A stretch of DNA of 43,798 nucleotides from Sinorhizobium fredii USDA 205 (GCF_001461695.1 NZ_AUTC01000163.1:1-43798); one strand, 5' to 3'; shown: positions 32,765-42,441, counted from the first letter of the stretch. Made by a program: numbers and translations. Notes: generated by a model from the letters alone, not told the origin.

Positions 32765-34108
32765 ATGATCTCGAAAATCCTCATTGCCAATCGCGGCGAA
32801 ATCGCCCTGCGCGTGCTGCGCGCCTGCAAGGAACTCGGCATCGCGACCGTTGCCGTGCACTCGACGGCAGACAGCGACGCCATGCATGTGCGGCTCGCGG
32901 ACGAGAGCGTCTGCATCGGTCCGCCGCCGTCGCGCGATAGCTACCTGAACATCCATCAGATCGTCGCCGCCTGTGAGATCACCGGCGCTGATGCGGTACA
33001 TCCGGGTTACGGCTTTCTTTCGGAAAACGCCAAGTTCGCCGATATCCTCGAGGCGCACGGCATCACCTTCATCGGCCCGACGGCCGAGCACATCCGCCTG
33101 ATGGGCGACAAGATCACCGCCAAGAAGACCGCGGAAGAGCTCGGCATCCCCGTTGTCCCCGGCTCCGACGGCGAAGTGAAGCCCGAGAACGCGCTGAAGG
33201 TCGCCCGCGAGATCGGCTTCCCGGTGCTGATCAAGGCAACGGCCGGCGGCGGCGGGCGCGGCATGAAGGTCGCCAGAACCGAAGAAGATCTCGAGAATGC
33301 CGTCGCAACGGCGCGCGCCGAGGCGGCCGCCGCCTTCGGCAACGACGCGGTCTACATGGAGAAATTCCTCGGAAAGCCGCGCCATATCGAAATCCAGATC
33401 GTCGGCGACGGTGAAGGCAATGCCATCCATCTCGGCGAACGCGACTGCTCGCTGCAGCGCCGCCACCAGAAGGTCTGGGAAGAAGCTAATTCCCCGGCGC
33501 TCAACGTCGAGCAGCGCATGAAGATCGGCCAGGTCTGCGCCGACGCGATGAAGAAGATGAAATATCGCGGCGCCGGCACGATCGAGTTCCTCTACGAGAA
33601 CGGCGAGTTCTATTTCATCGAGATGAACACGCGCCTGCAGGTCGAGCATCCGATCACCGAAGCGATCACCGGCATCGACCTGGTGCACGAGCAGATCCGC
33701 GTGGCATCGGGCGCCGGCCTCTCGGTCAAGCAGGAAGACGTCGTCTTCTCCGGTCATGCCATCGAATGCCGCATCAATGCCGAGGATCCGCGCACCTTCG
33801 TCCCCTCCCCGGGCACGATTACGCATTTCCACGCGCCCGGCGGCCTCGGCGTGCGCGTCGATAGTGGCGCCTATCAGGGCTATCGCATTCCGCCCTATTA
33901 TGACAGCCTGATCGGCAAGCTGATCGTCCATGGGCGGACGCGCGTCGAATGCATGATGCGACTGCGCCGCGTGCTCGACGAGTTTGTCATCGATGGCATC
34001 AAGACGACGTTGCCGCTTTTCCAGGAACTGATAAATAATCAGGATATCGCCAACGGTGATTACGATATCCACTGGCTGGAGCACCATCTGGCCGCAACGT
34101 CCGCATAG
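32765..34108 (+). CDS. accC: Biotin carboxylase of acetyl-CoA carboxylase
   Basis: This encodes 447 aa from ATG 32765 (MISKILIANRGEIALR); a GTG at 32759 would add two residues. The order is an N-terminal biotin-carboxylase domain (NRGEIA), an ATP-grasp domain with KATAGGGGRGMKVA and EMNTRLQVEHPITE, and a C-terminal domain ending near YRIPPYYDSLIGKL. The enzyme carboxylates biotin on AccB with ATP and bicarbonate. It follows accB by 11 bp, and aat follows 9 bp later. Length equals that of the E. coli protein (449). Confidence 0.97.
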   Translation: MISKILIANRGEIALRVLRACKELGIATVAVHSTADSDAMHVRLADESVCIGPPPSRDSYLNIHQIVAACEITGADAVHPGYGFLSENAKFADILEAHGITFIGPTAEHIRLMGDKITAKKTAEELGIPVVPGSDGEVKPENALKVAREIGFPVLIKATAGGGGRGMKVARTEEDLENAVATARAEAAAAFGNDAVYMEKFLGKPRHIEIQIVGDGEGNAIHLGERDCSLQRRHQKVWEEANSPALNVEQRMKIGQVCADAMKKMKYRGAGTIEFLYENGEFYFIEMNTRLQVEHPITEAITGIDLVHEQIRVASGAGLSVKQEDVVFSGHAIECRINAEDPRTFVPSPGTITHFHAPGGLGVRVDSGAYQGYRIPPYYDSLIGKLIVHGRTRVECMMRLRRVLDEFVIDGIKTTLPLFQELINNQDIANGDYDIHWLEHHLAATSA

Positions 34109-34117
34109 GGTAAGAGA

Positions 34118-34732
34118 TTGAAAGGATCGCGCAGCAAACAACCGGAAATCACCCCGGACATGTTGTTGCGTGCCTATTCCATCGGCCTGTTTCCAATGGC
34201 TGATTCGGCCAACGATCCAGAGCTCTTCTGGGTCGAGCCGGAGATCCGCGGCGTCCTCCCGCTGGATCGATTTCACGTCTCCCACAGCCTGGCCAAGAGA
34301 ATTCGCAGGCGCCCGTTCGAGATCCGCTTCGATACGGCCTTCGAGGCGGTCATCGAGGGGTGCGCGAAGCCCGCACCCGGTCGGCCGACCACCTGGATCA
34401 ACGACAAGATCCGCTCTCTCTACGCGGCATTGCACCGCATGGGCTATGCCCACAGTGTCGAGGCCTGGGAGAACGACAGGCTCGTCGGTGGCCTCTATGG
34501 CGTCTCGCTGGGAGCGGCCTTCTTCGGCGAGAGCATGTTCTCGCTGCGGACCGATGCCTCGAAAATCTGTCTCGTCCATCTCGTCGAGCGGCTTCGCGCC
34601 CGGCACTTCCAGCTGCTCGACACGCAATTCACCACCGAGCACCTGAAATCCTTCGGCGCTGTCGACGTGCCGAAGGCCGAGTACGACCTGTTGCTTGCCA
34701 GGGCGATCGCCTCGCCGAATCTTGAATTCTAG
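34118..34732 (+). CDS. aat: Leucyl/phenylalanyl-tRNA-protein transferase
   Basis: This 204-aa enzyme adds Leu or Phe to proteins with N-terminal Lys or Arg, making them substrates of ClpS/ClpAP (N-end rule). Conserved features are LLRAYSIGLFPMADS, LFWVEPEIRGVLPLD, SVEAWENDRLVGGLYGVSLGAAFFGESMFS and LLDTQFTTEHLKSFGA. It starts with TTG at 34118, 9 bp after accC, and ends the aroQ-accB-accC-aat operon. It converges on the DUF2155 gene with 20 bp between stops. Confidence 0.95.
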   Translation: MKGSRSKQPEITPDMLLRAYSIGLFPMADSANDPELFWVEPEIRGVLPLDRFHVSHSLAKRIRRRPFEIRFDTAFEAVIEGCAKPAPGRPTTWINDKIRSLYAALHRMGYAHSVEAWENDRLVGGLYGVSLGAAFFGESMFSLRTDASKICLVHLVERLRARHFQLLDTQFTTEHLKSFGAVDVPKAEYDLLLARAIASPNLEF

Positions 34733-34752
34733 TCTGGCAAGAAGATGGCGGC

Positions 34753-35205
34753 CTACTGCTTCGCGGCCGTATCCGGCGGGGGAACGTCGGAGGTCGGCTT
34801 GCAGGACTGCAGCCAGACGTCATAGACGGGATGCTCGACGGCGTTGAGGCCCGGGCTGTCGGCGAACATCCAGCCGGTGAAGATGCGTCGGATCTTGCGG
34901 TCGAGCGTGATCTCGTCGACATCCACGAAGGTGGTGGTCTTCGGCGCCTCTGTCTCGTCACGGCTGTAGCAGACGTGCGGGGTCACCTGCAGAGCGCCGA
35001 ACTGCACTGTCTCGCCGATATAGACGTCGAAGGTGGTGATGCGGCCGGTGATCTTGTCGATACCGGAAAAAACGGCGACGGCGTTGGAGAGGCGCGTCGC
35101 GCGTGCCGGCTCGACGGCGGAGATCAATGGCAGGGCCAGAAGAAGCGCCAGACCGGTGTGCCGGGCCGTCCGGCCGATCAAATTCCGCAGACAGAAATCT
35201 GCCAT
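34753..35205 (-). CDS. DUF2155 family secreted protein
   Basis: This encodes 150 aa from ATG 35205 (AGGGGA about 9 bases upstream; a TTG at 35214 is the alternative). The signal peptide (HTGLALLLALPLISAVEPARA) is followed by the DUF2155 pattern: AVFSGIDKITGRITTFDVYIGE, FGALQVTPHVCYSR, RRIFTGWMFADSPGLNAVEHPVYDVW. In alphaproteobacteria it is regularly found near aat and the NDUFA12-type gene. The function is unknown; it is probably periplasmic. Confidence 0.9.
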   Translation of the reverse strand: MADFCLRNLIGRTARHTGLALLLALPLISAVEPARATRLSNAVAVFSGIDKITGRITTFDVYIGETVQFGALQVTPHVCYSRDETEAPKTTTFVDVDEITLDRKIRRIFTGWMFADSPGLNAVEHPVYDVWLQSCKPTSDVPPPDTAAKQ

Positions 35206-35334
35206 TCCCGCCAATCCCCTGCGATGCTGTTTGTTCTGGATAGCCCCTCAGGCGCTAAACCCGAAATGTGGCTGCGCCGTGATCGATCCTCATAAGTTGA
35301 GGTGAGAAGAACGATCGGCCTGCCTGCGTTGCGA

Positions 35335-35730
35335 TCAGGAGCGCGGCGTCCAGGCGTCGTAGTCGCCGGTCACGCGCGGGCGCCGGCCTGCATTGGCCAG
35401 CGAACCTTTCGGCCGGTAGGCGTTCGGCGTGCCGGTCGGGTTGGCCCGATGCGGCTGCTGCCATTCGCGTGCTTCATATTTTTCGTCAGCAGGAGACACG
35501 TCGGTGCGGTGATGCATCCACCCGTGCCAACCGGCCGGAATGGCAGACGCCTCGGCCGGGCCATTGTAGATCACCCAGCGGCGCGTCCGGCCCTCGGAAT
35601 CCTTGCCGCCCTGATAGTAGACGTTGCCGAACTCGTCTTCACCGACGCGCTGGCCATTACGCCAGGTGTGAAAGCGCGTACCGATCGTCTGTCCGTTCCA
35701 CCAGGTGAAAATCTGCAGCAGGAGCTTCAT
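35335..35730 (-). CDS. NDUFA12-family accessory subunit of NADH:ubiquinone oxidoreductase
   Basis: This 131-aa protein belongs to the alphaproteobacterial/mitochondrial NDUFA12 (17.2 kDa) family: FTWWNGQTIGTRFHTWRNG, VGEDEFGNVYYQ, RRWVIYNGPAEASAIPAGWHGWMHH and the terminal NAYRPKGS. In Paracoccus a homologue is a true complex I subunit, so it is expected at the cytoplasmic/peripheral arm. AAAGGA lies 8 bases before the ATG. It lies upstream of DUF2155 on the same strand with a 129-bp gap. Confidence 0.93.
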   Translation of the reverse strand: MKLLLQIFTWWNGQTIGTRFHTWRNGQRVGEDEFGNVYYQGGKDSEGRTRRWVIYNGPAEASAIPAGWHGWMHHRTDVSPADEKYEAREWQQPHRANPTGTPNAYRPKGSLANAGRRPRVTGDYDAWTPRS

Positions 35731-35838
35731 GGGTATCGTCCTTTACCGGCCGATGGGAGGCAGCCGGATAACAAAATCTCGCTCCCGCTTATGCCGCGCC
35801 ACTTTTGCCTTGTCCAGTGTTTCCGCCTGAACACGCGG

Positions 35839-36315
35839 TCATTTCACCCGCATCTTGAAGCCGAAGTGGCTGCGCTCGAAACCGAGGCGTTCATAGAAAC
35901 GATGCGCGTCGAAGCGCGCCGCATTGGAGGTGAGCCGCACTTTCGCCGCACCCTTTTCCTGCGCTTCGGCAATGGCGTGGTGGACCATGCGCTCGCCAAT
36001 GCCGCGGCCACGCATGTCCTCGCGGGTCTGAACGGCTTCTATCACCAGGCTGGAACTGCCGCGCCCCGGCAGCGAAGTCGATATCGCCGTCTGGAATGTG
36101 CCCACAACCTCGCCACCGTGGCAGGCGACATAGAGCGTCTGGTGGACCGAGGCGCTAATCTTCTCGAAAGCCGCAAGATAGTCGCCGAATGCTTCCGGTC
36201 CAGTCGAATCGCCGTGCCCGCCGACTTCATCATTGGCAAAAAGGGCGATGATCGCAGGTAAATCGCGGCGCTCGGCTTGGCGGATTTCAAGATCGATCGT
36301 CATTGTCGTTTCCAT
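35839..36315 (-). CDS. GNAT-family acetyltransferase
   Basis: This encodes about 158 aa from ATG 36315 (METTMTIDLEIRQAERRD); an ATG at 36303 is possible. It has the GNAT motif A: VIEAVQTREDMRGRGIGERMVHHAIAE in parts, with the acetyl-CoA loop RGRGIG, and the C-terminal NAARFDAHRFYERLGFERS. The substrate is unknown. It is the first of three GNAT genes within about 4.6 kb, all on the minus strand. Confidence 0.88.
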   Translation of the reverse strand: METTMTIDLEIRQAERRDLPAIIALFANDEVGGHGDSTGPEAFGDYLAAFEKISASVHQTLYVACHGGEVVGTFQTAISTSLPGRGSSSLVIEAVQTREDMRGRGIGERMVHHAIAEAQEKGAAKVRLTSNAARFDAHRFYERLGFERSHFGFKMRVK

Positions 36316-36536
36316 GCCATTATCCGTCCTCACCCACATCAACGATAAGAGGCGACAGTATTGTGACAAAGGTCAGGTAAGATGCGTTCCCGCCGTTCGG
36401 GGCAGACCCGTGGTATTCTGTACCTTGTAGATAGAGTGAAGATGCCATTTCCGGTACAGTGCCGGGCCTTGGAGAACGTCGGTGAAGCATTCAAGAAATC
36501 CGCTGATCTCGTGAACAACCCTCAAAGGAATATGCC

Positions 36537-37217
36537 ATGGGAGACCAAAGGCGTCCGCTGCAGCCAGGAGAGGCCGCGCCCTCCTTCGCGCTTCCCGCAG
36601 CCAACCGAGAAGGAATGGTCTCTCTCGCCAATTTGCATGGCCGCCCGTTCCTGATCGGCTTTTTTCGCGGGCTGCATTGCCCGTTCTGCCGGCGTCAGGT
36701 GGAACAGCTTGCCGGCGTGCAGACTGCCCTGCGCGCCGACGGAATAGAGACGCTTGCCGTGATCAACACGCCGTTGGAGCGCGCCCGCCTGTATTACCGC
36801 CACCGGCCGACGCCGGTCATGCTTCTGTGCGACCCGGATTGCAGCACACACCGAGCCTTCGGCGTACCATATGGCGAGTTCCTTCCCGAGGGCAGCAACG
36901 AGCAGCCCGAATGGCCCTATCGTTCAGCGATGGCGCAATTCGAGGCGGCTCGCATCAACCCTACCGGCGAGTTCCCGCAACCCTTGCAGCCTATGGAAGC
37001 CAACGTCGTACTCAACGCCAGGGACGGATTCGAGCTTGACGAAGCCGACAATGCGATCCTGGCAAACCACGCCACGCAGCTCGTCGGGCACTTCCTGGTC
37101 GATGCGGCCGGCGTGATCGGCTGGGCGCAAATCGAGGCGCGCGACAGTCCGGACAGCCTTTGCGTCTTCCCGACCGCGACAGAGATCCTCGCCGCCGCCG
37201 GCGGGCTTCGCCGGTGA
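36537..37217 (+). CDS. Peroxiredoxin-like (AhpC/TSA, redoxin) protein
   Basis: This 226-aa protein has a thioredoxin fold: GEAAPSFALPAANREGMVSLANLHG, then GFFRGLHCPFCRRQVEQL with C48-P-F-C51, and a C-terminal YxxR-like region (VGHFLVDAAGVIGWAQIE). The first Cys corresponds to the peroxidatic cysteine of AhpC/TSA proteins. It has an unusual long insert between strands (about 100-180). AAAGGA lies 8 bases before the ATG. It probably reduces peroxides or another thiol substrate in the cytoplasm; there is no signal peptide. Confidence 0.85.
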   Translation: MGDQRRPLQPGEAAPSFALPAANREGMVSLANLHGRPFLIGFFRGLHCPFCRRQVEQLAGVQTALRADGIETLAVINTPLERARLYYRHRPTPVMLLCDPDCSTHRAFGVPYGEFLPEGSNEQPEWPYRSAMAQFEAARINPTGEFPQPLQPMEANVVLNARDGFELDEADNAILANHATQLVGHFLVDAAGVIGWAQIEARDSPDSLCVFPTATEILAAAGGLRR

Positions 37218-37267
37218 TCCACATCGGCCATTTTCCGAACCCGCCGCAAGAGCTCCTGAGCGGCAGC

Positions 37268-37768
37268 CTAGCGGATGAGGCGCTTTTCCAGGATGAGTGC
37301 CGGGATGCCCGATTGTTCGTCTCCGCAATTCGGCGTCGTTCCGACCTCTGAGAACCCGTGCGCCTGATAAAAGGCCAGCGCGTGAAGGTTCTGCGGCTCG
37401 ACCTCGAGCCGCATGCGCTCCGCGTCCGGAAAGCAGGTTTCGAGTTCGGCGAACATGTCGCGGCCGATGCCCTGCCGCTGGAACTTGGGCAGGACGTAGA
37501 GCTGATGAAGGATGACGGTCTTAGGAAACGTGTCCGACATGGCCGCAAAGCCCATGCCGGCGATTTCCTTGCCGTTGTCCGCGACGACGAATTCCGCGTT
37601 CTTGCGTTGCAGCCGAGCCCTCAGGGCATCGAGCGAATGCCACTTAGCCGTCAGCTCGTCGACCTTGCCGATGCCGTGGTAGCTGTCGTAGGTCGCGTGC
37701 CAGGTCGCGACGAGCAGAGCGCGCACTTTTTCGAGGTCGCGCTCGCCTGCCGTGCGGACGAAGAACAT
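37268..37768 (-). CDS. GNAT-family acetyltransferase translationally coupled to gatB
   Basis: This encodes 166 aa from ATG 37768; a GTG at 37774 overlaps the gatB stop as GTGA and is an alternative start. It has GNAT motif A (LHQLYVLPKFQRQGIGRDMF, acetyl-CoA loop QRQGIG) and motif B (RLEVEPQNLHALAFYQAHGFSEVG). The start lies 2 bp downstream of the gatB stop, so both are on one transcript. The N-terminal FFVRTAGERDLEKVRALL is typical of RimI-like N-acetyltransferases. Substrate unknown. Confidence 0.88.
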   Translation of the reverse strand: MFFVRTAGERDLEKVRALLVATWHATYDSYHGIGKVDELTAKWHSLDALRARLQRKNAEFVVADNGKEIAGMGFAAMSDTFPKTVILHQLYVLPKFQRQGIGRDMFAELETCFPDAERMRLEVEPQNLHALAFYQAHGFSEVGTTPNCGDEQSGIPALILEKRLIR

Positions 37769-37770
37769 CG

Positions 37771-39273
37771 TCACTCTTCGATGCCAAGCTTGGCCTTGAC
37801 GAGAGCCTGCACCGCCTGCGGGTTCGCCTTGCCGCCGGTCGCCTTCATCACCTGGCCGACAAACCAGCCGGCAAGCGACGGCTTCGCCTTGGCCTTCTCC
37901 ACCTGGTCCGGATTGGCGGCGATGATTTCATCGACGGCCTTCTCGATCGCGCCGGTGTCGGTGACCTGCTTCATACCGCGGCTCTCGACGATCTCGACCG
38001 GATCGCCCCCTTCGTTCCAGAGGATTTCGAAGAGATCCTTGGCGAGCTTGCCGGAGATCGTACCGGCCTTAATGAGATCGATGACGCCGCCGAGCTGGGC
38101 CGGCGAAACCGGAGTCTCTTCAATGGCTTTGCCGGCTTTGTTCAAGGCGCCCAGCAGGTCGTTGATCACCCAGTTCGCGGCAATCTTGCCGTCGCGTCCT
38201 TCGGCCACGGCTTCGAAATAGTCGGCGATCGCCTTTTCCGAAACGAGGACCGAAGCGTCATAGACCGAGAGCCCGAGGTCACGGACGAAGCGCTCCTTCT
38301 TGTCGTCCGGCAGTTCCGGAAGATCGGCCTTGAGCGCTTCGACGAAGGCGCCGTCGAACTCCAGCGGCAACAGGTCCGGATCGGGGAAATAGCGGTAGTC
38401 GTGCGCATCTTCCTTGGAGCGCATCGAGCGGGTTTCGCCCTTGTTCGGGTCGAAGAGCCGGGTTTCCTGATCGATCGTACCGCCATCCTCGAGGATGCCG
38501 ATCTGGCGACGCGCCTCATATTCGACCGCCTGGCCGACGAAGCGGATCGAGTTGACGTTCTTGATTTCGCAGCGCGTCCCGAAAGCCGCACCCGGGCGGC
38601 GCACCGAGACGTTGACGTCGGCCCGCATAGACCCCTCGTCCATGTTGCCGTCGCAGGTGCCGAGATAGCGCAGGATGGAACGCAGCTTGGTGAGATAGGC
38701 CTTGGCCTCGTCCGACGAGCGCAGATCCGGCTTGGAGACAATCTCCATCAGCGCCACGCCCGAGCGGTTGAGGTCGACAAAGGACATGGAGGGATGCTGA
38801 TCATGCATCGACTTGCCGGCATCCTGTTCCAGATGCAGGCGCTCGATGCCGATCTCGACATCCTCGAACTGTCCCTGGCGGTCGGGACCGATCGAAATGA
38901 TGATCTTGCCCTCGCCGACGATCGGATCCTTGTACTGCGAGATCTGATAGCCCTGCGGCAGGTCCGGATAGAAATAGTTCTTGCGGTCGAAGATCGAGCG
39001 GTGGTTGATCTTGGCCTTGAGGCCGAGGCCGGTGCGCACGGCCTGCTTGACGCATTCCTTGTTGATGACCGGCAGCATGCCGGGCATGGCCGCGTCGACC
39101 AGCGAGACATTGGCATTCGGCGCGTTGCCGAACTCGGTCGACGCCCCGGAGAACAGCTTCGAATTGCTCAGCACCTGGGCATGGACTTCCATGCCGATGA
39201 TGACCTCCCAGTCGCCGGTGGCGCCGGGAATGAAGCGTTTCGGATCGGGAGTGCGGACGTCGACGATGGTCAT
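37771..39273 (-). CDS. gatB: Aspartyl/glutamyl-tRNA amidotransferase subunit B
   Basis: This 500-aa subunit of GatCAB phosphorylates Glu-tRNA-Gln or Asp-tRNA-Asn and amidates it with ammonia from GatA. N-terminal kinase motifs are WEVIIGMEVHAQVLSNSKLFSGAS, DLPQGYQISQYKDPI and MRADVNVSVR. The C-terminal YqeY-like tRNA-binding domain ends ANPQAVQALVKAKLG. ATG 39273 has AAGAAGAG upstream. The gene is about 1.2 kb from gatA and separated from it by yjhX and a GNAT gene, unlike the compact gatCAB operon of many bacteria. Confidence 0.96.
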   Translation of the reverse strand: MTIVDVRTPDPKRFIPGATGDWEVIIGMEVHAQVLSNSKLFSGASTEFGNAPNANVSLVDAAMPGMLPVINKECVKQAVRTGLGLKAKINHRSIFDRKNYFYPDLPQGYQISQYKDPIVGEGKIIISIGPDRQGQFEDVEIGIERLHLEQDAGKSMHDQHPSMSFVDLNRSGVALMEIVSKPDLRSSDEAKAYLTKLRSILRYLGTCDGNMDEGSMRADVNVSVRRPGAAFGTRCEIKNVNSIRFVGQAVEYEARRQIGILEDGGTIDQETRLFDPNKGETRSMRSKEDAHDYRYFPDPDLLPLEFDGAFVEALKADLPELPDDKKERFVRDLGLSVYDASVLVSEKAIADYFEAVAEGRDGKIAANWVINDLLGALNKAGKAIEETPVSPAQLGGVIDLIKAGTISGKLAKDLFEILWNEGGDPVEIVESRGMKQVTDTGAIEKAVDEIIAANPDQVEKAKAKPSLAGWFVGQVMKATGGKANPQAVQALVKAKLGIEE

Positions 39274-39606
39274 ATCATGCTCTTCTTTGAAGCCTGAATT
39301 TTGAGGTTTCTCGGTAGAGCAATTGGTCGTGCGGTGCAAGGCTTGTGCGGCGCCGCGCAGCCGGCGCGCGCTCGTGCCGATATCAAGGCCGTCGGTGCGC
39401 AACCTTGACGTTCTGGCAGCGGTTGCCTAAGAATCCCGCTGTCCGAACGGAGTCTTTATGTTCCTTCAGTCTGAGTCCCGGTAAGGGCCCCTGCCCGCAT
39501 TCACCAGAACTGCGCGCACGGGCCGGAAACGCGAACCCCGCTCATCTCACGATCGGCGGATCGTTTTCCTGCGTTCGGAAGAACGCCATTCCGGAACACT
39601 CAAAAC
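39274..39606. other. gatB/yjhX divergent region
   Basis: This 333-bp stretch has no supported gene. It must contain promoters for gatB (minus) and yjhX (plus). A minus-strand TTGCAC at about 39337-39342 is the only recognisable -35-like element near gatB, and its -10 is poor. I see no strong repeat or terminator. Confidence 0.4.
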
Positions 39607-39861
39607 ATGGACATTTCGCGCGCCGAACAGCGCATTCTTCACCATTTGGCCCAGGGCGGCCGCATCGAAATTAAGCGGGAAGGCAAGACGATCGCCGAGA
39701 TCCGCTGCTTCACACGCGACGGCTGGGTCTATCCCGGCGTCGATCTCGAGCTCTTCCGCAAGCTGAAACGCAAGCGGGCGATCAAGTCGTCGAGCGGAAG
39801 GCCCTATCGCATTACCGAACGCGGGCTCTATTTGGTCCGTTCCGAAGGCGACAACCGGTGA
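39607..39861 (+). CDS. yjhX: YjhX/TopAI-family (UPF0386) small protein, putative topoisomerase-inhibiting toxin
   Basis: This 84-aa protein is the typical UPF0386/YjhX length, with the family sequence MDISRAEQRILHHLAQGG, EIRCFTRDGWVYPGVDLELF and SSGRPYRITERGLYLVR. It looks like a compact winged-helix fold. In E. coli, YjhX (TopAI) is a toxin that inhibits topoisomerase I and is paired with YjhQ, a GNAT acetyltransferase-fold antitoxin. Here a GNAT gene lies 106 bp away in convergent orientation. Toxin activity in this lineage is inference; many rhizobia carry the gene as an apparently ordinary chromosomal gene. Confidence 0.82.
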   Translation: MDISRAEQRILHHLAQGGRIEIKREGKTIAEIRCFTRDGWVYPGVDLELFRKLKRKRAIKSSSGRPYRITERGLYLVRSEGDNR

Positions 39862-39872
39862 CCCTCCGGCAT

Positions 39873-39917
39873 GTAACCATCCGGTTACAAACCGGAGACG
39901 GAATCCATCTCCGGTTT
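39873..39917. terminator. Overlapping hairpins between yjhX and the GNAT gene
   Basis: Three inverted repeats overlap: GTAACC/GGTTAC (39873-39888), CCGGTT/AACCGG (39881-39895) and the longest, AAACCGGAGA/TCTCCGGTTT (39889-39917) with a 9-base loop. No good U-tract follows on either strand. The longest stem is likely the bidirectional terminator for the two convergent genes; the shorter ones would exclude each other. Confidence 0.5.
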
Positions 39918-39967
39918 GGCGCCTTCCTTCCGCCGCACGCTATCGGCTGTGCTCCGACATGGTTCGC

Positions 39968-40441
39968 CTATAACTGTTTGGAGAGGCCGATGAATTCCAT
40001 GTCGCGGTCGAGCTTCTGTGAATAGGCGGTCGACAGCCACGTCACCCGGTAGCCGGCGCTTTGGAAGAAGGCGACCGCGGAGGCGTTCTGCGCATGCGTC
40101 TTTGCGTCTGCGGCATCGAAGCCCTCAGCCGCCATGCGTTGCTCCATGTCGGCCAGCAGCGCCCGGCCAAGACCCCTGCCCTGCGCTGCGGGATCGATCC
40201 AGAGATCGGAGATCGTTCCATCGAGGTCCTCGCGGGCGGCCCAGCCGCAGATCTGGTTTTCCTCCTCGATCAGCAGAACGGAAAGCCAGTGCTCCGTCAG
40301 GAAGTCGACAAATGCGTTCTCCGCCGCGTCTTGCATTCCCGCCACATCCGCGAGCCCTGCAATCGCCTTTGCCCAGGCCCTCAGCCCAATCGCCGCAAGA
40401 AGGCCGATCTCGTTCTGGCGAGCGTGGCGAATGACGATCAT
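39968..40441 (-). CDS. GNAT-family acetyltransferase facing yjhX
   Basis: This 157-aa protein has N-terminal MIVIRHARQNEIGLLAAIGL, acetyl-CoA motif A ISDLWIDPAAQGRGLGRALL with AQGRGLG, and motif B ASAVAFFQSAGYRVTWLS. It converges with yjhX 106 bp away and is upstream of nothing else on its strand until gatB. In E. coli the antitoxin of YjhX is a GNAT protein (YjhQ), so a functional link is possible, but the sequence may equally be a RimI-like housekeeping acetyltransferase. Confidence 0.85.
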   Translation of the reverse strand: MIVIRHARQNEIGLLAAIGLRAWAKAIAGLADVAGMQDAAENAFVDFLTEHWLSVLLIEEENQICGWAAREDLDGTISDLWIDPAAQGRGLGRALLADMEQRMAAEGFDAADAKTHAQNASAVAFFQSAGYRVTWLSTAYSQKLDRDMEFIGLSKQL

Positions 40442-40519
40442 GAAGCGGAGCCCCTTTCCGCTTTCATTACATCACTATTGACGCCGCTTGACTATCGCCA
40501 AGGGCCACGCGGTGGCGGG

Positions 40520-42001
<1,482 letters not shown>

Positions 42002-42047
42002 GGTGCAATCGAACTTTCGAAATCTGGACGCGGGCGGCGGAAGCGGC

Positions 42048-42335
42048 TTACTCGACGACCTTGGGAACGAGGAAGAAATCACGATCCGAATTCGGCGCGT
42101 TGGCGACGATATCGGCGGCCTTGTCGCCATCCGCGACGATATCGTCCCGCTTCTTCATCTCCATCGGCGTCACCGAGGTCATCGGCTCGACGCCATCGAC
42201 ATTCACTTCGGATAGCTGCTCGACGAAGCCGAGGATGCCGTTGAGCTCGCCGGTCATCCGTTCGGCTTCCTCCTCGCTGACGGCGATGCGGGCAAGGCGC
42301 GCGACACGCTTCACGGTGGCTAGGTCTACGGACAT
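42048..42335 (-). CDS. gatC: Glutamyl-tRNA(Gln) amidotransferase subunit C
   Basis: This 95-aa small subunit holds GatA and GatB together. Family features are VKRVARLARIAVSEEEAERM, LNGILGFVEQLSEVNVDGVEPMTSV and the terminal NSDRDFFLVPKVVE. The CGGAG ribosome site is about 6 bases before the ATG. It is first in the gatC-gatA operon, 24 bases after the predicted transcript start of a promoter that overlaps a strong palindrome. Confidence 0.96.
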   Translation of the reverse strand: MSVDLATVKRVARLARIAVSEEEAERMTGELNGILGFVEQLSEVNVDGVEPMTSVTPMEMKKRDDIVADGDKAADIVANAPNSDRDFFLVPKVVE

Positions 42336-42365
42336 GATCGTCTCCGGTCTCTCAGGATTTCCCCC

Positions 42366-42398
42366 GCTATAAAGACGAGTTGCACAACGTGCAACTCG
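42366..42398 (-). promoter_or_regulatory. Candidate gatCA promoter overlapped by a 10-bp-arm palindrome
   Basis: On the minus strand TTGCAC (42389-42394) and TATAGC (42366-42371) are separated by 17 bp, ahead of gatC by about 31 bp. The palindrome CGAGTTGCAC-N3-GTGCAACTCG (42376-42398) covers the -35 and spacer. It may be an operator, or a terminator of the upstream hydrolase gene (TCTTTAT follows on the minus strand), or both. Confidence 0.55.
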
Positions 42399-42441
42399 CG
42401 AATAACGCCAACCCGCTTCTGTGTCAGGCAGTCGCTCGTCC

